Source: Primula veris (Eukaryota > Streptophyta > Magnoliopsida > Ericales > Primulaceae). Taken from it: a DNA stretch of 64,000 nucleotides. Numbering within the stretch: the first letter of the stretch is position 1; each line of letters opens with the position of its first letter. Both the position numbers and the translations under genes were made by a program. Under the pieces are notes generated by a model that saw only the letters and a list, made by a program, of their open reading frames with translations, had not been told where the DNA came from and did no database searches. The stretch lies in NCBI GenBank assembly GCA_963682055.1, contig OY821741.1:26544711-26608710 (forward strand). The letters are read 5' to 3'. Below are positions 46,766 through 59,639 of this stretch, in pieces.

Positions 46766-46884
46766 GCAATTTTACCAGTTTCATCCATATTATAATCGTT
46801 TTTAAAAATTGTTGACTCCGCCGCACAATTAACATTAGGTAAACAACACCCTTCAATAATTTTTTTAAACACCTTTGATGCATA

Positions 46885-47442
46885 CTAAAAATATTTAAAT
46901 TCTCTAACTATTTGCCCTTTTTCCGCACCCAATATTTTCATACAATCAGAACCATTAAACCCTAATTTTGCATTGCACAAAAAATTATATGGGTATAGCT
47001 TAAAATATGGGTTCGACGAGTAGTAAAACGGTAAGTTTAGAACTAGCTCCAAATTAAGCTTCATCCCTTCGAGCCAAACATCCTCACTGGAACACACGGT
47101 TATGGCTTGGAGAGCCGTAACTGGACTTCGGCCGGGTATAGGTTCCCCCATGCCGTGTACAAGCTCTGACCCAATTCGATTTTGTTTCGACACGTCTTCC
47201 TCCTTGATCTCATCTTCATCCTCATCATCACTCATGTCATTAACAATATCACTAATGATATTTTTCACCTTTTTTTTCTCATTCATAAAATCTACACCGA
47301 TTTGGATACTAAGTTTCTTTATAACATTCTTAAGTGTAGCTGTATTGAAATCAACCTCCATTAAAATATCCGAAAATAATTCCCGGATCTACCCATATGT
47401 GGGTTCACGCCTTACGAACATAGCACTGTATATGCTTTCCAT
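46885..47442 (-). pseudogene. DEK_C-domain-like frame captured by retrotransposon
   Basis: From the ATG at 47442 the frame reads MESIYSAMFVRREPTYG, a TAG, then stays open to 46885. Residues about 19-70 follow the DEK C-terminal domain pattern: IRELFSDILMEVDFNTATLK, NVIKKLSIQIGVDFMNEKKK, VKNIISDIV (compare LxxIL, DLxTxT, VRKxLEExFGVDL, RKxFIxEQV). An acidic stretch (DDEDEDEIKEED) follows. In host proteins this domain binds DNA or chromatin and often precedes SWIB domains. A second half (EDVWLEGMKLNLELVLNLPF, GAEKGQIVREFKYF) is unassigned. Placement between primer site and pol region suggests transduplication of a host exon. The domain call is by pattern only. Confidence 0.5.
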
Positions 47443-47525
47443 AGATAATAAATATAAATTTTTTTATGTAAACTAAAGAAAAAGAAAGGATAAATAGATT
47501 TCAAAGATTAATCCAGAAAGAAGCT

Positions 47526-47538
47526 GCTCTTGATATCA
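47526..47538 (-). promoter_or_regulatory. Degenerate primer binding site
   Basis: Minus strand TGATATCAAGAGC next to the 5' LTR, close to TGGTATCAGAGC of initiator tRNA-Met. Confidence 0.6.
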
Positions 47539-47539
47539 A

Positions 47540-47791
47540 TGATAAAACCCGTAGGTTTTAGGGGAATTTAGATGAGAATAAAAAAAATAAAGTAGAGATA
47601 AACAGAGAATTGAGTGAATAAACAGAGTTAGAGTTGGGATTGCCCCATTTTACTAATCTCATAAAACATAATCCCAGCTGAGAGCAAAAGCTCTCTACAA
47701 ATATGTATCAAAAGGACCGAAAGTGCGAATAAACAAATAATAAAATAGTTCAATAAATAATGTTAAATAACAAAAAGAACCGGTGTTATCA
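47540..47791 (-). repeat. 5' LTR, 252 bp
   Basis: Direct repeat of 43829-44073. Confidence 0.88.
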
Positions 47792-47796
47792 GAAAC

Positions 47797-48400
47797 TCTT
47801 CTGAATTTTATTCGGCAAAGTTCAAAAATCACCATCGGAAGAATTACAGTAAATTCGTTTGTAATTTAGACTCTAATGGTAATTAAGAGTGTTCCTTGTG
47901 ATGTATATCCGTTAAGGTTCAACTCTCTTCAGAAATTATCAATGATTTTCCGGAGGGTTAAGCTATAAATATAAGAAAGTGAAGACGCCATAACTATAAC
48001 CATAATTTCGCTATAAAACATATATAGTAAAATTTATAATTTGCTGTCAAGATTTTTGGGTACTGAATACTCCATCCAGACAAATAAAGAATATTGTCAA
48101 TTTTCATTATAACACATAAACGTTAACGTTACAAAAGTAAACAAAATATTAAATACGTGTTAATACAGGTGTCATATAACTAGATTCGCCAACAATATTA
48201 TCCTCCATTAAAATGTATAAAAAAATGTTCAGCCATGGCTTTTTTTATGAAAAAGAAAGTTGCCAAGGAATTGGCCAAACATGGTGTGGCTCCACGCACA
48301 TCCACTCACCAATTCTGAAACTTTACACGAGACTTGGCAACATTGTCCAAATAAACAACATTATTTATACTTATCCTCTACTCCAAGTGTTCTCTTAATT
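47797..48400. other. Unassigned DNA between elements
   Basis: No supported gene. Short overlapping plus-strand frames near 48,213-48,460 (ESCQGIGQTWCGSTHIHSP) are too short to call. Confidence 0.35.
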
Positions 48401-51400
48401 TTTTTTTATGCTACTAATCGGCAAAAATATTATTGGTCATTTTGGGTCTTACTCTATTAGACATATCTTGAACTTTTCTAACATATGTAACACTATCCTC
48501 TATTATATAAAAAGGATCATGAATCTCTTGATGTATTTCTCTCATATTAATGAATAAACACTTCGTCTGTTGTCTCTCATATATCTCTCTCTATATCTAT
48601 ACATATCTCATATATTTATAAATACCGAGTAATATGTCACACAACACGTTATCAGCACTTTGCTCACAGATACAACGATATACGCTCGCGGATATTGGAG
48701 ATTTTTGGTAAACGCACAAATATTGGATATTTATAAACCTTGAGGTTTATCCTGGTTTTAGTATTTTGCTATATCGACATTCACCAACATACCATACGTA
48801 AGATACCGAATTCATAAATTAATTTATTCCATAGATGTGATTGCACGTATTATTTTATGGATAACTAAAGCATAATAAATATACCGTAGTATATAATCCA
48901 TGTGTATTAGAGTTTGTTACTTATATGCAGAACTAAAACATGATCAACCTGTCTATAAAAGTCTATTGATATGTAATATGTATCGTGTACTGTAAAATTG
49001 TATTTTCATACAAAAAAAAAACAGTAAAAGACATATAATCAGGTTGTAAATTGGAAATCATGTAATTGTAAAACATGTATTAATCTGTGGGATTAAATCT
49101 TTAACAACTGAAAACAGTATGACTGTTTTGTAATTCGCTGAAACTATTGACTATGCATGTTAATTACTAAAGGACTAAACTGAAACTTATCTGAAACTAT
49201 GGACTGAACCTGTAATAATGCTGTAAATAGATATATACTTTGCTGAAATTAGACGGATAGTCCATGTAGTATATTACATGTATAAAAACAGTATATATGT
49301 GTTGTAAAAGTCAATATTCGGTCTAAATATTCACCCACATGCATATATATATTTATTAAAAAGGCAAGTGAATAAAAAAAAATTGCATGTTAATTAAATA
49401 AATTGATATGTTTCCATGTAAATTTAACCACTTTGCATGTTAAAAATTACCATATATAGAATTAATTGGTAATTAAAAATTTATTACTAACATGCATGAT
49501 TTAGTTAACATTTATAGAACTTACACATAAAAGCAATAGATTTGTATAATATTAATTTAGATCTTGCTAGTGTAAAATTGGTAAATAAAATATATTACTA
49601 ACATGCATGATTTAGTTACCATGTATTAAACTTACACATAAAAGCAATAGATTTGTATAATATTAATTTAAATATTGCTAGTGTAAAATTGGTAAATAAT
49701 AATCTAGATTGGTAGCGTTAATTTGATTTCCTTATAAGGAAATATGTACTGCCATGTTAGTTAATCATGAAACAGGTACAATCTAGATAATTGATCACTG
49801 TCATGTAATATTTATTTGCTGCCATGTGTAAAATATGGTAATTTACGAAATCATATATTTTCACATTTAAGTTGGAAAAATTATGAACTTTCCCCAACTA
49901 GTCTCGCCTATTTGGATACGATGTCTATGAAAGATATAGGCGGAAGTCGATATGCTAATGAGATCGGGTTTTAAGTGGCATTCGTGTCCTCCACCCTCAC
50001 CGTCTTTCCTGGTCGTTTTTCAAGTAGAGCTACCGAAAGGGGTTGAATAAATAATAATTTCTCCGAGTGTGTTTATATAGTGATGTATGTATCGCCAAAT
50101 TGGTGTCTCTGTATCGACCTGTCGTTCGATCAATGAGAACCTATTCACATTAAAAGCAAAATTATTTTTCGAACCTGTCGTTTCGAAATAAAGTTTATAC
50201 TTGTGCAAACCATAAACATATAAACCAGTCGTTTTATATGATAATTAATTCAGAACTCCCAACAGATGTTGGATGCCATCTATGATGAGGAAATCGCAAA
50301 GCATACTTGCAAAATGAATGTTTAGGCGAGGTATTTTATGCCACCACATGTTAGTTACCCTGATGTGTGAGCATGTGATGCCCAAATTATTTGGATGCCA
50401 TCTTTGATGAGTAAAACATGAGTTTGTTGTTACCCTCGATATGAATGCTAAGGCGTTGTTTTTATTCCGCCTCCACATTTGAGACGTGATGACGTCTATG
50501 GTGAACAAATATCTGAAATTGACATATTGGAGCGATCATTCACCAATATACTAGCTTGGAAATTGTATTTCGTAAGCAATATCATGAATTTATATTCACC
50601 ATGTTCCTTCATCGCTCATCTGTTTGTGGATGGGAAAATGCCCCGATGAGCAGTTTTTAATCCTATTGGATCAATGGCGAATTCTTTGTCTGATATTAAT
50701 GCTATTCGTGTACATTTTTTCCACGAATCGAGAACCGAGACAAGTGTTATTTGTCTCGAACTGTTGCAATCCCGACGAATTGCTTAGCCAAGTGAGATTT
50801 AGACAATTGTCTGAACGAAATATATGTGGCACCTATGCAGTTTTGAAAGGAACAATCGGGCCAGTCATCCCAAAGGAAGAGACAATGCTCAATGAGCCAA
50901 TCTCTGCTATAAATGACCGATGTCATTCCCGGCTCCTCCTTAAATAGTTTAAAACTATTACAAAGGTGGAAGTCAATGCTAATGTGGTTAAAGTTAACTG
51001 AAAGTAAACTCTTGAGACCCTCGGTTTTGTCGCTCAAATGAGTTTGATACCTTTCTTTATTTATTTTGACAAATCATTGAGCCGTTTTCTCGCTCATCCG
51101 GATTATGTTTTTCCATTTGAATTAAGTTTTTTTTCCATTTGGACATACTATTGGATTATGGTTTGCCTGTTTAAGAAATTTCTCCAAATAATTTAAAGTA
51201 ATTTGAGCAAATTCCTTTGACAAATGTGACCAAACTTTAAATTATAAAATTTTAGGCAATACTTGTGGGGATGTTGGTTTTCTGAAAATAGTGGGTAACC
51301 ATGTACCACGTAATTTCACCAACTAATTTCCTAAAAGAGTCCTTTGTGACAATGATTATGGACATGTCGTTCCAAATCAAAATCTTTGGTAAAACCAAAT

Positions 51401-54400
51401 TGATTTATCAAATATGAGGCCTTATACTCATGTAGGTCCTGCCGTATCTTTTTGAGTTATAAAATATTCGAGAAAACCAGTGTTATCTGGTAATAGCTCA
51501 TGAAAGAATTAAAATTTCTTTACATAGCCTCCATTCAATACGACCGAAAGCGTATTTTAGAGGAGTTGAAATGTCTTTCAAGTGGTTGCTACCACATTCT
51601 TTAAAACATTTAAAGTTAACTTATCATTTCGCCTGTCATCGAATGATAAAGGATTTGGATGATAAGACATGATTGTCTATACTATCATTCGCCTGTCATC
51701 GATTGATAAGAGCATTTTGATATTGTGGCATTGATCGGATGAGATATTCCCGGGTCAAAAGACGATGCTTGATTTATAATCGCATCGCATTTGGATTCTC
51801 TTTGAGGATATATTTCGTGATTAATCCGAAATTCATGCCACTAATGCTCACTTTGAAAGATTAGTATGTGTAAAGATCACGAAATGGACTCGTAGAATTC
51901 TTGTAAAGAATTGAAAGAGTTATTGTGGACTTATCCAACCATAAGACGGAAAATAAATATAAATGGTTATGGTTGATGCATCGACAATATGGTCACATTT
52001 TACTGTTGTCCACATAAATATAGCACTTTCCAAACTCTTAGCCTTATCATTAAGTTGATGGCTCGTGATCCGAATTATCCTGAAAAGTCTAGTCGACTTG
52101 ATAATGCCGAAGAGTAAGAATCGAAATTTCGATTTGTATTACTTGACTTTGGGAATTGAAATTGAGCATAATGTTGATTATGTTCCGACCCAAAATGGAC
52201 TCACATAAACTTTAAGCGGTTGCAAATGATTGCATGCGTTATTTGATGATGCGTACCTATATATTTCTGTGTGGGGTCACAATACATTGCATATTGCTGC
52301 ATTGGTCCGTCTAAGGGCCATAGTCACTCAAAACACTAAATGCGTATCAGTTGATTACTGGTTATGAGCCAGACGCCTCATATGAACGCGTGTTTGAGTG
52401 ATTAGTAGTTTGATTTAGTCGCTAAAGCGTTCAAAATATGGACCTCTGAAAATCGGGGACATAAGTCGATTACGAATCCCCTGTCTATCATTTGATAGAG
52501 TAAACTTGGCAAGCGATCTCTTTACCGCATGATATGCGAAAGTGACATCGCTAAAACTGTTCTCCCCATTGTTAGGGGGAGATTTGCACGTTACCGTTGA
52601 TAAGGAACGACGTGAAGTAACGTGGCATAACCCACTTAGTCTTAGCTTGATCCCCAAAATTGCACTTAGTGATAAGTAAGTGCATAGACTCCCTCAAGTC
52701 TAACTAAATTCCAAATGCATTTAATGACTTTATGAGATGTCACGAGATCATTTATACCTGCTGCAAAATTCTTGCAAGGATAGGCATCCCCGTCGGACGC
52801 CGTGTTCATCTCGTAACACGTTGATTTGGCCGTACCCGCCAAGCAAAGGACGCTGCCGTCGGCCATCAGTCTGTCGTCTTTCCCAAGATATGAGGAAGTT
52901 GACCGGTTCTTAATTCATTCAGCCCCAGAGGTGGTGAACTGAAACTCGTTTGTCGCACGAGATTATAAAGGATCTAGGAGATGTGTGATTCCTCCTCATC
53001 CTGAGAATATTGAAATATCTGTCGATCATGATATCTTAGACGATATTGAAGCGAAATGAGACTGTCATTGATTACTTGTTCATATATTCGGTGACAACTG
53101 ATAATATGATTAAATTATGACAAGGAACCATGTACTGTTGCCTAAAGTCAACATAGAATAGACTGGCTTAATGGAAACTTGCAATCCAAGTAGACTCCTT
53201 AGCGAAAGTGTGTTCGGACCTGTAGCTCCAACACCACAAATGTTAAACGAGTTCGTTTATTTGGTTATTCGTAAGGAAAAGTGATGAGAATAATGAGATT
53301 ATAGAATGCTCGCCTAGTAGCGCAAGGCTTCTCTCACACCTTGGAATTGATTACGAGATGGTTGATTTCTCGTAATGGACGTTATAACGGCCACCTACTT
53401 TATCAGTTTAGCAGTTTTCGAAAAACTGATTATGTAGCATGTGATTATGGTCACTGTTTTATCTCCATGGGGATTTAGACAAATAGATATAGATGAAGGT
53501 CCCCGCATGACTTCATATGCTTTAATCAAGTAGTTCCTAACCATGGAACACGATCTCAATTAAATGAGACATTCACTATATGGATTAATATAATCTGAGC
53601 GGATGTGGTATACCCGCCTAAATGAGCACTTGATCAGCTTGGGATACTTGAACAAGTATTATGCCCTTGCGTGTTTTATAACGCGGTCCACTTTTGGATT
53701 TGCCTTCGAGATGAAGGATCTTGGGAAGACACGGTAGTGACTCGACCTGATGATCGAGTCCCGTAAAGATTGAATTTAAGTCCATGATTCAGACTACACC
53801 TAGAAGGTGTTATGACGTTTTAGTCATCATGACGCTAAGTCATCAGATTCTCCCATGATCGTTCGATCACTAGACATTGATAAAGACCCAGTCCGTCCCT
53901 GATGAGATGATGAAGAGATATTGAACCATGATGTTCATATCTAAGTACAATAAGTGCATCATTGTACTTGGTCTAATGTGCTAGGACAAACATCTCGTAT
54001 GCTGTGAATGGTATAGCTCGACACAGCATCGCGCTAATACGCTGCCATCGAAATGGCACTATAGACACATTCCCTTACCTTATGGTAATTTTGAAAGTGG
54101 GCTACTTTATCCCGGTTTGCATTGTTGAGTGTACCTGCCCCTTTGGTACTCGACTTAGCGCCACCATTTTTCAGTTATACTCGTGCTCTATGAGACTACT
54201 AGAGAGTATATATGGCTTCGAGCTAGCATTAGCCATATTTAAATTTCATATACTCTGTCTCACGATACAGATAAAACACTTGTCTTATTTGAGGACAACT
54301 TGTTGTTATCGATCAAGAGAGACATGACTAAATTATACTATTTAGCATTTTTCGCCGAAATAAATCTTCACATATGAAGTACAAGAGCATCCCGTCACAT

Positions 54401-54860
54401 GCTCGTTCTATTCCATATTTGGATTTTACTACACCCAGTCGTGTGCAAGTAAAAATGAAGTATCCAGTCGAATGCTCATACCCTTTCTTGTAATATGAAA
54501 TCTTTACACCCAATCATGTGCAAATGAGGGGGAACATCCAGAAGAATATTTACTACACTAATTACTATTTAGTCAAAATCCTCGCATTCTGTCGTGTGGA
54601 AGTGAGGGGGAGCATCCAGTCGCATCCTCGTGTACTCTTTTTATCCTTAGACCAAGGTTTTTTCCACTGAGTTTTCCTTGGCAATATTTTTAGCAAGACA
54701 CGTTCCCATCATATCTCACTTAAGATTGGCGAAATTAGGGGGAGTATCCTATTGTATACTTCTTACCACTGTGTACTCTTTTGTCTTTCGACTAGAGGTT
54801 TTTCCCACTGGGTTTACTCTAGCAAGGTTTTGATGAGGCAGCTATTTTGTGGTTGATCTC
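48400..54860 (+). mobile_element. Decayed Copia element 1, no 3' LTR
   Basis: A 5' LTR-like end near 48,645 (ACACAACA) is followed by CGTTATCAGCAC, the primer-site text usual in many plant Copia elements. Pol remnants run from about 51,700 to 54,300, and the 3' region has repeated GGGGGAGCATCC and GGGGGAGTATCC tracts (54,530-54,750) and a GTTTTTCCCACTGGGTTT segment typical of Copia 3' ends. The LTR start is not fixed and no 3' LTR follows. Confidence 0.75.
51700..54330 (+). pseudogene. pol: Copia pol pseudogene 1
   Basis: Recognisable in order across frames: a GAG_pre-integrase trace (LWH... near 51,735); integrase core (VMVDASTIWSHFTVVHINIA near 51,970; VPTQNGL near 52,180; ISVWGHNTLHIAALVRLRA near 52,265); a linker (LLGGDLHVTVDKERREVTWH near 52,570); reverse transcriptase (RLVAQGFSH near 53,310; EMKDLGKT near 53,710; SPMIVRSLDIDKDPVRP near 53,850); RNase H (LVLFEDN near 54,280). 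Stops and frameshifts are frequent throughout, so it is long dead. The missing catalytic stretches (for example YVDD) cannot be read. Confidence 0.75.
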
Positions 54861-55607
54861 TACTACCACCATTGTTGCACTCTTTTTTTTTTCTTTTTTT
54901 TTAAAAATATTTTGTAAATATTATATATTGCATGTCATCCTACACATTAATAATACGCATGCATGACTATTGTCACCTCTAATATTATGTAAAACATTTA
55001 CTTGCAAAATAATCATAATTTCAATTGTTGAAATGAATTCCCATAGTTTGATTGAAAATCTCCACTCAGGCAATTTGGGGATGAATTTTACAAGCCAAAA
55101 TTACACATGGATAGCAGAAAGATGCCAATTAAGGATTCACTTCTATTCATAACTATTCTCATAAACTTTTGCAAGCACTTCTAAAACTTTCATAGAGATG
55201 GAAAACAGCTCACAAATGTTTCTTTTTGTAGTAACTTATTTTTTGGTAAATACAAATATTGTAAAATTTCGTATTTTTTTTTAAATATTACATTAATTGT
55301 AATTTAAGTGGAAGTATCAGTTATTAATTAAGCTTATATTAGAGGGCAAATAAAATAGTTTATCAGTTATTAGGACTAGTGTATAATTATGTAAAAATGT
55401 GATGCCTAAGTAATTAATTCTCCTCAAGATTTTATGTATAGGATTAATAGAAAATAAAAATTGAAAACTCATTAAAATATTTAGAGCGTTTCAGCTTCTA
55501 GTTAGCTTTTCTTATTGTTAGCACTGTATAAACTTGCGAACAGAGGGAAAGATAGAACTGTAGCAAAGAAATAAAAACGCATATAATTGAGAGAGGGAGA
55601 AAGAAAG
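54861..55607. other. AT-rich DNA, no gene seen
   Basis: A T-rich run near 54,880-54,900 and no supported frame. Confidence 0.4.
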
Positions 55608-55612
55608 TTGTG

Positions 55613-57694
55613 TGTTAGAATATTATACTAAAATACATGATTTATTGTCGATTTTAATATTTATTTATTAACAATAAATAATTTATTTGAGAATAGTTTT
55701 GAGCAATGTTATACATATTATTTATGTGGGATGATATATAGACACTATGAAAAACACTAACTTTGACATCAAAATCTACACCATCTATTCTAATCTATTT
55801 TAATGGCTAGGATTAAAAGTTAAGTTGTAACAAAGCATTTAATACACAACCATTAACTCGGGTTAGATAAATAATTATGAGTAAATAATTCAATATACAA
55901 CCAACAACACGTCCTCCCCCTCTCTAATTCAATATAATTCTCTCTCCCTGCTTTTTTTTTACATACTAAAATTAGTTGAAGATGCCGTTTTTCTTTCTTC
56001 AATTCAATTTTTATTCAAAATTTGGGGCTTCTTTTCATAAGGGTTCGGAATATTTTGTTAATGATGAAACTTGATAAATTTTATACCAAAAATTCAGAAA
56101 ATTTCTCAAATACACAACACTAGTATCAAGAATCTGAGTACCAATTTGGCTGTTAACACTTACTAAGAATTTCTAGTGATGATACCAAATTTGAGGACCA
56201 ATTGCCAAAGTTGCTTTTATTTGGCTAAAGATGAAACCGGACTAAACTATCCATTGGAATTTCTTAGTTTACTGATGAAATCTTTTGTTCCTAGTTTATT
56301 AGTAGTTTTTATTATGAATATTGTATTGTATTGATATACTTTAATGCAAAGAAGGGAGGAAGATTCGCATTTACAGGCATGATGTATGGTTAACCACTGT
56401 TAACCAATTCTGTTAACCAATTCATATGAATTTTTTTTTTTTGCAAGTTAACATTTAATCCTAGCCCTTAAAATAGATTAAAATAGATGGTGCAGATTTT
56501 GATGTTAAAGTTAGTGTTTTTTGTAATGTCTGTATATCCTCTCCCATTATTTATATGTGCATATGTCTTTATTTTGTATAGTAAGTGATTTAGTGTGTAA
56601 AGTACGACTTACACACGCAAGATCAAATCACTGGTTCTTACATAATATATTTTATCGTTCACAAATTTAGATGTATTGCACAACAATCGGCATAGTTGTA
56701 GCACATACTTTTAATAGATTTGTCTTGACTATAGAGAACGCTTGAGTTCCGACTCCTTGGGATAGTATATTTAGAGTATATTGAACAGAACAAAATGTTA
56801 TTATTTTATGATACTGACCGGAATAAAATAATTATATTTAAAGAATTATTATGATTACTTATACTTTTAATCCCTACATTATTTTTGATACACATATTTA
56901 TAATGTATAGTGCTTTGATTTGCAATGAGTGAGATTTGTTGTGGTTAACAAACTCGTACATTGAGCAGTAACATTATTTATATGGCGTGTGTCTATAATC
57001 GACGGAATTCATGTCCCTTAACAGGGATTGATGATATTCGCTCGAGAAATTTATAAGTTTTGTTTGTGTCAAATTTTGCAAGTAGATATTATATCCGACA
57101 CAATAAATAAGTTAAGTGGTAAGGTCGAAGAAATAATATGTCAAGTAAATTAATTTTCAGTGAATTATTTACTCGGTGAATATCTGTAATCTTAACGTGA
57201 GAAGATATTTAAGTATTTAATAATGTGCTCTCATATATTAATTTGATAAGTAATAAGAGTGCAATTATATTATTTAATGTAAATGAATATAATTTAATGA
57301 TAGATTATCCTATGATTATAAAAGTATTAATTAGATAATATTATATTAGTTTTTTAATTAATATTATATAATATTTATTAATTAAGTTATAATCTAAGTA
57401 GGGTTAGAAATTTAGGTTGAGTAAAAGTTTTATTCTTTTTATGCACTAGATCACTACAATAGCGTATTAATACACTAATATTTTTAGAAAAAGAAAAACA
57501 AAAACAATTCTAGGATTTCTATCAGTTTGAGAATCTATCTCTCTAAGAAGTATTATAGAAATACAGTAGAAGATTAAGTGTGATCTTAACTCTGCCCGTG
57601 AGTTATTTCTGTATTGTTTTTTATTAAATCCATATAGACTATAATTAGGATTCAAGAACAGTTTTTCGTTGCATAATAAAATGTGTTTCAACCA
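55613..57694 (+). repeat. 5' LTR of Copia element 2
   Basis: Matches 62407-63910 in order except for the MITE at 55726-56545. The base after the end is a poor primer site (ATTAGATAG), G-to-A changed relative to TTGGTATCAG. Confidence 0.75.
55726..56545. mobile_element. Mutator-like MITE with about 85-bp TIRs
   Basis: 820 bp flanked by ATTATTTAT (55717-55725 and 56546-56554). The left end (AAAAACACTAACTTTGACATC region) and right end are inverted repeats of about 85 bp. The right LTR at about 62,515 lacks it: an empty site. No coding. Confidence 0.88.
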
Positions 57695-59600
57695 ATTAGA
57701 TAGTTAATGTATTTTAAATTATGAATATGAGGTTTAAATTATTACATCGGCTATGCATTGCATTATTTAATCTGTTTCCAGATTAAAAAAAAATTCGTTC
57801 AGTTGTTATCGTTCTTTATACTTTCATTGTATGTTAGAACATGTGTTACTGTAAACTTTTTGGTACTTTGTTTTTACAATGGTATATTATGTCACACGTC
57901 GCATATTTATATGTATATAATATGTGGGATTGAATGGGTAGATATAATCAGGTAAGTATATGCAGTCACGGAATCAAATTATATTTGATGTGGCTAATAG
58001 TATCTGTAAACTAGTATGTCAGGTTGTTGTATATGTAATTACATGTAGCATATATCGATATATACTATATGTAATTATTGAAGGATATGCGTGTATACCG
58101 TTGGGTCAGTTTGTTGCTACCTGTGAGATCGTCGGAGCTGAGCTTTGGCCGGATCAGCGACAGGGGCATGGTGGCAGGTTAATGGCAGCGGCGGATTTGG
58201 GTTATAAACCCTAGTTGATGTGATTAAACCCAAGGTCCACAGTTTGTAAATTTAAAGGGATTTATGGACTAATTTTGTTATTCCGTAGTTCTGTGTAATT
58301 TCATAGTGGTCCGTGTGGTTATTACTTTTATGTATTAGACCCAACAAGGAAACAATTTTGATCTAAAAGAGTTTCTGCTAATTACCTTCTGACCCACAAA
58401 ATTACATATTTTGACAGATTTAGTTATTATAGTTTGTATATAATCTAAAGATCTTCATGTAATTGATTAATAACTATTTAGATTTAATTAATATTTGTTA
58501 TTTAGATTTAATTAATATTTGTTATTGATTAATAATAGTTAAGATTTAATTAATTAGTAACTATTGGATGGAATTGATAAATTTAGTTTATCGATTTATA
58601 ATAATTGGAATTTGATTAACTAGATTATTAATATTGTTTAGACTTAATTAGTTTATTTAATTAATAACAATTAGATTTAATTAATAGTTAATTGAATTGA
58701 CTGAAACAAATTATAAGTGATGTATTTAATTATCACGCGTTGGCTATAGTGCCTTCCTCCATATCAGATGAAATTAATTACGGACCACTAACTATAATTT
58801 GTATCCCTAAAATTATAAATAACTAAGTGGGAGAGTGAATTTATTTCGTATAAATGTCACGGTCTCCATCGCTACTTTATAGACTGGAAACAACGAAATT
58901 ATAATGGACGATGGTATACACTTAGATTTAAATATTATTATCCCCCTCCATCTGAGTTTATGTTAATATTTGTAGGACCGAAGTTAAGCCAGATATTTAA
59001 TTTTTATTTTGACATTTTTCTCGACAGTAAAATTAAATGGCTAAACTAGCATATCGAATGTTAAATAATATACGCCCTCCCATCGAGACATATTATTTAT
59101 GGTGATTAGGCTGGTGGTGAATTAAAATTTTAAATATTAGATTAGCGACCATATTTATTAATAATCCATTAATTATTTTAGTTGCTCATTTAATATTTTA
59201 TTTGTAATTATTTTCTCATGATAATAAATCGTATTTGTGCCATTATTTAGTATACTTATAAATAAAGTTGTTGATTTGATTTATTATGACTGTAAAATGA
59301 AAACAAGGATGTTTTTATTTGACTGCTAATAAGCAAAGTTGTGTTTTAAAGTATGTTTATCGGTTCCGAGTGAGCGGGTAACTAATTAGTTGACCCAGGC
59401 TTATCGGAGGTGGATTGAATATAATTTGATGGGATGTAGCGGTAATACATATTGTCATTCATGACTAATTTATTGTGACATCAGCATCAATTTATGTTAT
59501 ATTTCTATGACATCACGATGAATCTAAAACGTATGTTTGAGATTCGAGATTGTGATAATAGAGAAAATAACATCTGAAATTTTTTAAACACAATAATGAT
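57695..59600 (+). other. Leader and gag region of Copia element 2
   Basis: Long AT-rich stretch with little coding signal. An 84-codon frame at 57960-58214 is not recognised. Confidence 0.4.
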
Positions 59601-59639
59601 GAACAGACACAGTTTCAGAATCATGTTCTTGAACTAGGG

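Larger units (their letters stand above)
43829..47791 (-). mobile_element. Non-autonomous LTR retrotransposon with captured gene
   Basis: 3963 bp between GAAAC duplications (43824-43828 and 47792-47796). The LTRs are 43829-44073 and 47540-47791 (TGATAAAACY...TATCA). In minus sense the order is 5' LTR, a primer site like tRNA-iMet (47526-47538, degenerate), a DEK_C-like frame, a long segment without recognised pol, a polypurine tract (TTTAAGGGGGATGGAA at 44074-44090) and the 3' LTR. The last residues before the tract (NLEAKIIFKGDG-like) resemble the C-terminus of a gypsy pol. A MITE and a Helitron end are nested inside. Confidence 0.88.

Noticed and set aside
57960..58214. 84-codon frame in Copia element 2
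   Set aside because: No recognisable motif, lies in the leader region, and is low-complexity in its first half.
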